A model generated the notes under the pieces. It worked only from the letters and a program-made list of their open reading frames with translations, did not search any database and was not told the DNA's origin. Below, piece by piece: positions 7,034-11,271 of a stretch of 11,271 nucleotides of DNA (the stretch's first letter is position 1; each line of letters begins with the position of its first letter). The stretch spans positions 1 through 11,271 of the forward strand of contig DAHVFL010000114.1 of assembly GCA_027316975.1 (NCBI GenBank), read 5' to 3'. The position numbers were made by a program, and so were the translations under genes. Origin of the DNA: Chloroflexota bacterium (GTDB taxonomy: Bacteria > Chloroflexota > Ktedonobacteria > Ktedonobacterales > Ktedonobacteraceae).

Positions 7034-7438
7034 TTACTCGTCCGGGAAGTCAGGTAGAAATGGATCGCCGCCGTCGCTGGCACCCGCGCTATAGCCCGTT
7101 GAACCGCTCGATGCTGGTTTGGGATCGAGCATCTCCATATCAGTGATAGTAACATCAATAGAGGTACGCTGCATACCCTCACGATCAGTATACTTACGCT
7201 GTGAGAGCCGACCCTCAACGTACACCTTCGAGCCTTTGTGCAGGTATTTCTCGCAGGTCTCTGCAAGCTGTCTCCACGCGGAAACGTTGAACCAATCGGT
7301 TTCTTCTTTACGCTCGCCCGAACTCGTTTTGCTATAGCGGTTGACCGCGAGCGTAAATTTTGTGACAGGAGTGCCATCTGGTGTGACTTGCAATTCAGGG
7401 TCTTTTCCCAGACGCCCGATCAGCATAATTTTGTTCAT
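7034..7438 (-). CDS. ssb: Single-stranded DNA-binding protein
   Basis: 134 residues. It coats single-stranded DNA during replication, recombination and repair. The OB fold covers about residues 1-108, beginning MNKIMLIGRLGKDPEL and including FTLAVNRY, the conserved TDWFNVSAW and KVYVEGRL. The C-terminal tail is short (about 26 residues), Gly/Ser-rich then acidic, ending DPFLPDFPDE. This keeps the acid-and-Phe character of the usual partner-binding tip, but the end is not the classic DDDIPF. The ATG at 7436-7438 has AAAGGA about eleven bases upstream, a little far. It lies between rpsF and rpsR, a widely conserved order, so its supply is tied to ribosomal protein expression. Confidence 0.96.
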   Translation of the reverse strand: MNKIMLIGRLGKDPELQVTPDGTPVTKFTLAVNRYSKTSSGERKEETDWFNVSAWRQLAETCEKYLHKGSKVYVEGRLSQRKYTDREGMQRTSIDVTITDMEMLDPKPASSGSTGYSAGASDGGDPFLPDFPDE

Positions 7439-7518
7439 GTCCGTCAGTATCCTTTCAAAATCAGGGATGTTTTGACAACTCCTACACCGGTACCGTCTGA
7501 ACTTCCCGCACGCTTGTA

Positions 7519-8034
7519 CTACGCCTCAGGTGTTTCTTCTTCAATAGCGGATGGGACGTACTCCATCTCCTCCGGGGAGAGTGCGATGGGCGCTTCATCT
7601 TCAGCGCTTGCTGGAACGTTCTCCGCTTCAACTGCCGCGGGGCTTCCCGCGTCAGGGGCAGGAGTCGCGCTCTGCACCTGGGCTGCCGCGGCTGCTTGTG
7701 CTGCCGCGCGTGCCTCGCGCTCTTCGCGTTCCTTCTGCGCAATCTTCGGATCGCGCCGGATGATGATGTGCCGGAGTACTTCCTCGGTTACTTTTAGATT
7801 GCGGTCCAGTTCAGAAACGGTCTCAGGAGTGAGAATCATATCAAAAAACACATAGAAACCGTCGCGTTGATGCTCGATGGGGTATGCTAGCCGGCGCCGC
7901 CCCCATTGATTAATGCGCACCACCTGACCATCATTGGTATTGACGATCTGCTGGATGCGTTCTAGTATAGAGCTGTTTTGCTCTTCGCTGACTTCGGGGT
8001 TGAGGATGAAGCCGAGTTCATAATCACGCCTCAC
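7519..8034 (-). CDS. rpsF: 30S ribosomal protein bS6 with long acidic tail
   Basis: 171 residues. The first 100 or so are a standard S6 fold: RDYELGFILNPEVSEEQ, GQVVRINQWGRRRLAYPI, the segment around DGFYVFFDMI, and a helix with EEVLRHIIIRRD. S6 binds S18 on the 30S platform. The remaining roughly 70 residues are an Ala/Glu/Pro-rich acidic tail, first charged helix-like (EREEREARAAAQAAAAA), then disordered in character. The start is GTG at 8032-8034 with a strong AGGAGGT site six bases upstream. It is first in the rpsF-ssb-rpsR operon, with ssb 80 nt downstream. The promoter at 8261-8289 leaves a leader of about 220 nt, where S6:S18 feedback, known for this operon in other bacteria, could act. 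Confidence 0.96.
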   Translation of the reverse strand: MRRDYELGFILNPEVSEEQNSSILERIQQIVNTNDGQVVRINQWGRRRLAYPIEHQRDGFYVFFDMILTPETVSELDRNLKVTEEVLRHIIIRRDPKIAQKEREEREARAAAQAAAAAQVQSATPAPDAGSPAAVEAENVPASAEDEAPIALSPEEMEYVPSAIEEETPEA

Positions 8035-8254
8035 GAAGCCACCTCCTTCCTCTGGGTTTGCTTCTGGTCAATCGCTCATAAAAGTATCAGCCGACTGCCA
8101 GAGCAGGTGGAGCATGGCAAAATTGCCAGTGCAGTGAACGAATACCGCCACAATTGAAGCGGCCTTTTCCTTTTTACATATGCCTGCTCTCCTCTACAGG
8201 AGATGCCTTCTCGACACACTCCGCCACTTCTATGGCGATGGGTGGCGAAAGCAC
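8035..8254 (-). promoter_or_regulatory. Long structured leader of rpsF-ssb-rpsR
   Basis: The predicted 5' untranslated region is about 220 nt. In minus-strand RNA it can form several hairpins: a 6-bp stem CGCCAC/GTGGCG (8222-8247); TCTCCT-GTAG-AGGAGA (8188-8203); and GCA(C)TGGCAATTTTGCCATGC (8112-8132) with one bulged C. ACTGC (8131-8135) can also pair with GCAGT (8094-8098). Many bacteria carry an S6:S18-binding element before rpsF that copies the rRNA site. I could not confirm its conserved motif by eye, so the autoregulatory role is inference. Confidence 0.5.
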
Positions 8255-8260
8255 CTCGCT

Positions 8261-8289
8261 ATTATAACATTGTCCGTGCTATCTGACAA
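8261..8289 (-). promoter_or_regulatory. Sigma-70-type promoter of the rpsF operon
   Basis: On the minus strand, TTGTCA (8284-8289) and TATAAT (8261-8266) are exactly 17 nt apart. This is a consensus -10, a five-of-six -35 and ideal spacing. The transcript should start near 8254. Such strength suits a ribosomal protein operon. Confidence 0.87.
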
Positions 8290-8432
8290 TACACCCTTTT
8301 GTGTTTTGGATTGAACTCCTGACTGCTTATTCTCCGCGCCTGGCGAAAAAACGGTAATAAGATGATTCACTGCATCTGTGCATGTTGGGAGAATGCTCTT
8401 TCAAAAACAACCCTTGTGGTGACACTACATAC

Positions 8433-9122
8433 CTAACCGCGTAGCAGCAGGCGAAACTGGGAGTTATAATGCGAATCGCACGTACTGCATGAAACCGCCT
8501 GTGAATAACGCCGGGTGCGTGGATACTCTTTGCCGCAGTTGGGACACTGGTAAAGGTAGCGAATGGGATGCCGTTCGCGGCGCTGGTGTTCGCGGCGCGC
8601 GCTTTCCTCGCGCAGCAGGTTGCGCAGTTCTTCGAGCTGGTAGCCGGTCACGGCAGCTTCATCGGCTGCGATAGAGTCATAACCATGATGTCGATGGCGG
8701 CGCGGCGTGCCTCGCACGCGGTCCGCCAGGTGAATCAGTTCGTGGGCCACCGTCACCTCGATGGATTGCGGCTGCATATCCGGTTCAATGAAAATAAGAT
8801 GGCGATGTCCCGGCGGGCGTTTAAGCGCCGTGTCCGTGAAGCCAGGCAGGGAAGCGTGTTTCTGTCCTTTCGCCCGCGAAGTGATTGGCGCAGGTACATA
8901 ACAATAGCAACCGAGCGCAAGCATATTGAGGCGTTTTCCCGTCCACCGCATATATTCCTGGCGATCCTGGGTAATCGCCAGACCCGCCAGTTCCTGATCC
9001 GGCAGGCGCAGCTTCTGCCAGTAATGGGTCAGCCAGCCCGCAATAATCGGACTGCCGTGTATGATTGGATCAGCCTGCCTGGGGGGTGGCGCAGGCAACC
9101 CAGATCGTCGTTCAGCAACCAT
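8433..9122 (-). CDS. SprT-like zinc metalloprotein
   Basis: 229 residues. The HExxH zinc motif is HELIH (127-131), followed by an HHGYDS segment (145-150) that probably supplies a third ligand, as the HG after the motif does in SprT-like proteins. The C-terminus has a zinc ribbon: CPNC (193-196) and CSTC (212-215) with KEYPRTRR between, typical of SprT family tails. Eukaryotic SPRTN cleaves DNA-protein crosslinks; the role of bacterial relatives is poorly known, so no substrate is assigned. The N-terminal 30 residues are Pro-rich. The ATG at 9120-9122 is preceded by AGGAGA about 13 bases away, rather far; the nearer ATG is in another frame. It lies upstream of rpsF on the same strand but is separated by 398 nt that include the rpsF promoter. 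Confidence 0.82.
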   Translation of the reverse strand: MVAERRSGLPAPPPRQADPIIHGSPIIAGWLTHYWQKLRLPDQELAGLAITQDRQEYMRWTGKRLNMLALGCYCYVPAPITSRAKGQKHASLPGFTDTALKRPPGHRHLIFIEPDMQPQSIEVTVAHELIHLADRVRGTPRRHRHHGYDSIAADEAAVTGYQLEELRNLLREESARREHQRRERHPIRYLYQCPNCGKEYPRTRRYSQAVSCSTCDSHYNSQFRLLLRG

Positions 9123-9247
9123 CGTGGCTGCATTTCTCCTGACTACTCGAATACAAAATCTATAGTGCGCGGCAACTCAATGCCATCATGTTCGTATAGC
9201 CAGTATAACAGGTTTTAGAGGAGAAAGCTACATCGCTGCCCTGCGTT

Positions 9248-9344
9248 GGGGCAAGCCCCGCCATGGTCGTCTTTCACTGGCAGGTTTTTGAGGAAAGGAC
9301 CCGGCCAGGAGAAAGGTGTCATCCTGGGCGCAGCGAAGGATCTC
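9248..9344. repeat. Composite repeat related to 6360-6446, single arm
   Basis: The block starts with GGGGCAAGCCCC (9248-9259), has ACTGG-AGGTTT-TTGA in the middle, and ends with TGTCATCCTG-GCGCAGCGAAGGATCTC-like sequence (9317-9344). The same elements occur in the same order and similar spacing at 6360-6446. Here the partner arm that would complete the hairpin is missing, so this is a half or decayed copy. A further relic, CCCTACTATTGCG, lies near 9385. Confidence 0.75.
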
Positions 9345-9515
9345 TCACCCGCCCTGGTCGTCCCGTCCCGGTCCAACCCTACTATTGCGCGTTCGGGACG
9401 TTGCCACGCCGCACGCGTTCAACCTTTGCAGCGATCACCACTCCCTGAATCACAATAAACGCCAGTATTACCGGTGCCTGTTATACGAAAACGGGCAACA
9501 GACGTAGTATCGTAG

Positions 9516-9536
9516 TGGCGACTGCACTGGTCGCCA
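9516..9536. repeat. Inverted repeat upstream of the 9551 promoter
   Basis: TGGCGAC-tgcactg-GTCGCCA, perfect 7-nt arms with a 7-nt spacer, ending 14 nt before the -35 box. It could be a regulator site or a hairpin; no T-run follows, so a terminator is unlikely. Confidence 0.5.
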
Positions 9537-9550
9537 TGTTGGAATGCCAC

Positions 9551-9579
9551 TTGACACCTCTTTCATAGCGGCGTAAGAT
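9551..9579 (+). promoter_or_regulatory. Promoter of the hypothetical gene at 9623
   Basis: TTGACA (9551-9556), a full-consensus -35, lies 17 nt before TAAGAT (9574-9579), a four-of-six -10. Transcription would start near 9586, giving a leader of about 37 nt before the ATG. Confidence 0.8.
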
Positions 9580-9622
9580 AATTTTCATAGAAGGCCTGAG
9601 TCTCTCCTTGAAGGAGTTCTGT

Positions 9623-10108
9623 ATGTCGTTTCAAATCTGTATCAAAACGGAGAAGTCTCTTCCACAACTCGCTACAGAGATACGTAATCTCTTCTCTCTG
9701 CCCCCATTCAAACAAAACGTCTTTTCTGGAGAACCCTATTACCAGTTCGAGCTGTTAGGAATGCTTGTCCTCATTCACTTCTCCGACGAAGAGGACCGCG
9801 ACCCCGAAGTGATGAGCTATCCCTGCTGCTTCGATCTGCAAATGTCCTTTACCGAACATGAACTTGACACAGATTCGCTTGAGTACCGCCTTCAACCCTA
9901 CTTCGCCCAACTTTTGAGTTTCCGGCTTGGCCTGGACACCGCTTTTCACGAAAAACGAAAAGTAGACCGCGCCTGGCACATACGCTATCGCTTCTACTCG
10001 AAAAATCTCCGCTGGAATCCCGATATTCTCTACGGCGAACCAGGCTGGCAGCCCGCCGTTATCGAAGGCACCCCTGGCCCCTGGCGCTCCATGCACCCCG
10101 TCTTTTAA
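9623..10108 (+). CDS. Hypothetical protein, 161 residues, family not recognised
   Basis: I do not recognise this protein. The start is ATG at 9623 with AAGGAG six bases upstream; an in-frame TTG at 9608 lies ahead of that site and is rejected. The good promoter and ribosome site support a real gene. It is a soluble-looking, acid- and aromatic-rich protein with no signal peptide or membrane helix. Visible features are a mixed alpha/beta pattern, an acidic stretch DEEDRDPE (residues about 55-62), a Cys pair (YPCCFDLQ, about 66-73), a helix-like YRLQPYFAQLL, and a C-terminal third rich in Trp, Tyr and Arg (WHIRYRFYSKNLRWNP) ending HPVF. No metal or nucleotide motif is apparent. It stands alone: the next gene has its own promoter 17 nt after this stop. 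Confidence 0.78.
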   Translation: MSFQICIKTEKSLPQLATEIRNLFSLPPFKQNVFSGEPYYQFELLGMLVLIHFSDEEDRDPEVMSYPCCFDLQMSFTEHELDTDSLEYRLQPYFAQLLSFRLGLDTAFHEKRKVDRAWHIRYRFYSKNLRWNPDILYGEPGWQPAVIEGTPGPWRSMHPVF

Positions 10109-10124
10109 GCGTCCCTCCTGTGAA

Positions 10125-10153
10125 TTGACATATGCTCATCAGGCTTGTACACT
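10125..10153 (+). promoter_or_regulatory. Promoter of maoC-like/acyl-CoA synthetase genes
   Basis: TTGACA (10125-10130) is followed after 17 nt by TACACT (10148-10153), a four-of-six -10. The predicted start is near 10160, inside the palindrome at 10155-10171. A second combination, TTGTAC with TATGAT, has only a 15-nt spacer and is less likely. Confidence 0.65.
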
Positions 10154-10154
10154 T

Positions 10155-10171
10155 ATCATACAAGGTATGAT
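10155..10171. promoter_or_regulatory. Palindromic operator candidate at the transcription start
   Basis: ATCATAC-AAG-GTATGAT: perfect 7-nt arms with a 3-nt centre, lying across the predicted start site. An overlapping inverted repeat, CTTGTA (10144-10149) and TACAAG (10159-10164), covers the -10 box. This placement suits a repressor, for example of the TetR or GntR type that often controls fatty acid genes. No regulator gene is in the window, so the binder is unknown. Confidence 0.6.
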
Positions 10172-10216
10172 TGTTTTCCTGACAGGCTCGTAATTCCTAC
10201 GACACGGAGGCGCATC

Positions 10217-10663
10217 GTGAGCATCTTAGATACCGTCGTTGGTCAAGAACTTCCCGGTATGGTCAAACCTCCAATTTCACAGCATCAGCTCAACCGCTAC
10301 GCTGAAGCATCGGGTGACTTCAACCCCATTCATCTCAACGAAGAGGCGGCGCACCGTGTAGGGCTTGATAGCGTCATTGCTCAGGGGATGCTGAGTATGG
10401 CCTTTCTCGGACACTATATTTCGCTACTGATTGCCTCCGATCCGCGTGCGCTCATAACCAACCTTAAAGTGCGCTATACAGGCATGGTGCGCCTGGGCGA
10501 CACGCTCACATGCTGCGGTATGGTGAAGAACAGCGCCAACCGCGACGGGTACACCTCCATCACCATTGAATGCCGGGCGCAAAACCAGCGTGGCGAGAAA
10601 GTGACCGTTGGCGAAGCCAATGTTGTCGTTCCTCAGACTCAAACAACCGGGGCAAATGTATGA
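10217..10663 (+). CDS. MaoC-like hot-dog dehydratase/hydratase
   Basis: 148 residues from GTG at 10217, chosen because GGAGG ends six bases upstream; the frame stays open upstream to a TTG at 10145, which lies inside the promoter and operator. The hydratase-2 motif is complete: YAEASGDFNPIHLN (28-41), with Asp34 and His39 as the expected catalytic pair, then VIAQGML (53-59). Single hot-dog MaoC proteins hydrate trans-2-enoyl-CoA, or dehydrate the 3-hydroxyacyl form, in fatty acid, polyhydroxyalkanoate or polyketide-like pathways. The stop codon TGA overlaps the ATG of the acyl-CoA synthetase gene (ATGA), so translation is coupled and the two likely serve one acyl-CoA pathway. The precise substrate cannot be read from the sequence. 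Confidence 0.92.
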   Translation: MSILDTVVGQELPGMVKPPISQHQLNRYAEASGDFNPIHLNEEAAHRVGLDSVIAQGMLSMAFLGHYISLLIASDPRALITNLKVRYTGMVRLGDTLTCCGMVKNSANRDGYTSITIECRAQNQRGEKVTVGEANVVVPQTQTTGANV

Positions 10664-11271
10664 CCAGAAACAAACTCCACATGGAAGTAGAAGATTTGCG
10701 CGTCATGTACGACCTGTCAATCTACAACTGCCTGCACTTCGATCCCTATACCGCCTTGATTTACGAGGATGTGCAACGACAGGAGACCCGCCAGTATACC
10801 AATATCGAGATTGCCAGGGAAGCTACCCAACTTGCAGCCGGTCTGCGTTCGTTAGGCATCGAAAAGGGCGACCGCGTCATCGTCATGATGCTGAACTGCC
10901 CGGAAGTGATCACCGCGTACCAGGCCATTTCGCGCGCCGGCGCCATCATCATCCCCGTCATGCCCCTGCTCAAAGCGCCGGAGGTGCATTACATCGCGCA
11001 AAACTCCGCCGCCAGAGCCATCATCACCAGCCCCATCCTGCTGCCGCTCTTACACGCGGCCTTGACCGGCGTTCCTACCATGCGCTACATCATTTCTACA
11101 GGCGACGAAGTGGTCGGACCCCATAGCGGGCATGAGGATGGACGCGGGCGTGAGGATGGACGCGATAAATCGCGTCCCTACAAGGTCATATCCTATAATG
11201 ATGTAGGGACGCGATTTATCGCGTCCGCCCCCGCGTCCGCTATGGGGTCCGCCCCCGCGTCCGCTATGGGG
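10660..11271 (+). CDS. AMP-forming acyl-CoA synthetase, N-terminal part, carrying an in-frame repeat insertion
   Basis: The first 204 codons are present; the gene runs off the right edge. The ATG at 10660 overlaps the maoC-like stop by 4 nt. The N-terminal fold of ANL-family ligases is recognisable: TALIYED, YTNIEIAREATQLAAGLRSL, IEKGDRVIVMMLNCPEVITAYQAISRAGAIIIPVMP, here around residues 31-110, then YIAQNSAARAIITSP (about 122-136). The ATP-binding loop and later motifs lie beyond the window. These enzymes activate carboxylic acids to acyl-AMP and then acyl-CoA. From residue about 154 the protein turns into Gly/Arg/Asp/Glu and then Ala/Pro/Ser repeats (HEDGR, GREDGR, two SAPASAMG units) coded by the inverted repeat at 11119-11271. 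The frame stays open. Only KVISYND in the centre looks like native sequence. Whether the enzyme is complete and active is unknown. Confidence 0.85.
   Translation, partial: MTRNKLHMEVEDLRVMYDLSIYNCLHFDPYTALIYEDVQRQETRQYTNIEIAREATQLAAGLRSLGIEKGDRVIVMMLNCPEVITAYQAISRAGAIIIPVMPLLKAPEVHYIAQNSAARAIITSPILLPLLHAALTGVPTMRYIISTGDEVVGPHSGHEDGRGREDGRDKSRPYKVISYNDVGTRFIASAPASAMGSAPASAMG
11119..11271. repeat. Large inverted repeat with tandem units inside the acyl-CoA synthetase gene
   Basis: The centre is a perfect 25-bp inverted repeat, 11158-11182 with 11202-11226, around a 19-nt spacer. Each arm is itself nearly palindromic (GGACGCGAT-AA-ATCGCGTCC). Outside the arms, CCCCATAGCGG (11119-11129) is matched by CCGCTATGGGG at 11237-11247 and again at 11261-11271. 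The left flank has two 18-nt units (11128-11145 and 11146-11163, one mismatch); the right flank has two identical 24-nt units (11224-11247 and 11248-11271). The right end may extend beyond the window. Confidence 0.9.

Larger units (their letters stand above)
9123..9622. other. 500-nt gene-free spacer between diverging genes
   Basis: The sprT-like gene leaves to the left and the hypothetical gene to the right, so both promoters should be here. Only the rightward one (9551-9579) is clear. The middle holds the composite repeat. No RNA gene, tRNA-like fold or further coding frame with a ribosome site was seen. Confidence 0.6.

Noticed and set aside
8568..9218. 216-residue plus-strand frame
   Set aside because: Antisense to the SprT-like gene with its HExxH and zinc ribbon; no ribosome site.
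10145..10216. In-frame TTG start adding 24 residues to the MaoC-like protein
   Set aside because: It lies within the promoter/operator, and the GTG at 10217 has GGAGG at ideal spacing.
10608..11126. 172-residue plus-strand frame overlapping the maoC-like 3' end and the ligase
   Set aside because: It is out of frame with the ligase N-terminus, which is clearly the coding frame and starts with a 4-nt stop/start overlap.

Overview
This window looks like chromosomal DNA from a free-living bacterium, most likely a Chloroflexota member of the Ktedonobacteria type. That guess rests on the gene set, on long intergenic spaces, and on dispersed GC-rich hairpin repeats of a kind I associate with those genomes. 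The taxonomic call is inference. The genes are mostly housekeeping, with accessory metabolism at both ends.

Left part, minus strand, positions 1-4635. A cut-off LarA-family (nickel-dependent hydroxyacid racemase/epimerase) gene lies downstream of an SDR that resembles D-mannonate oxidoreductase, which suggests a sugar-acid pathway. A diverged hairpin repeat sits between them. Upstream of these are recJ (single-strand DNA exonuclease) and hemW (radical-SAM heme chaperone family), only 21 nt apart and probably co-transcribed.

Middle, minus strand, positions 4763-9122. A membrane-anchored parvulin-type foldase is followed upstream by a repeat-rich spacer holding a 39-bp hairpin. Next come rpsR, ssb and rpsF, transcribed as rpsF-ssb-rpsR from a near-consensus promoter (TTGTCA-N17-TATAAT) through a leader of about 220 nt. 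Further upstream is a SprT-like zinc metalloprotein gene.

Right part, plus strand, positions 9123-11271. A repeat-bearing spacer leads to a small gene of unknown function with its own TTGACA promoter. Then a promoter overlapping a 17-bp palindrome precedes a MaoC-like hot-dog hydratase gene, which overlaps by 4 nt the start of an AMP-forming acyl-CoA synthetase gene that runs off the window. The last 150 nt of that gene are a large inverted repeat with tandem units, all kept in frame. This is the most unusual thing in the window.

No tRNA, rRNA, CRISPR array, transposase or phage gene was seen.
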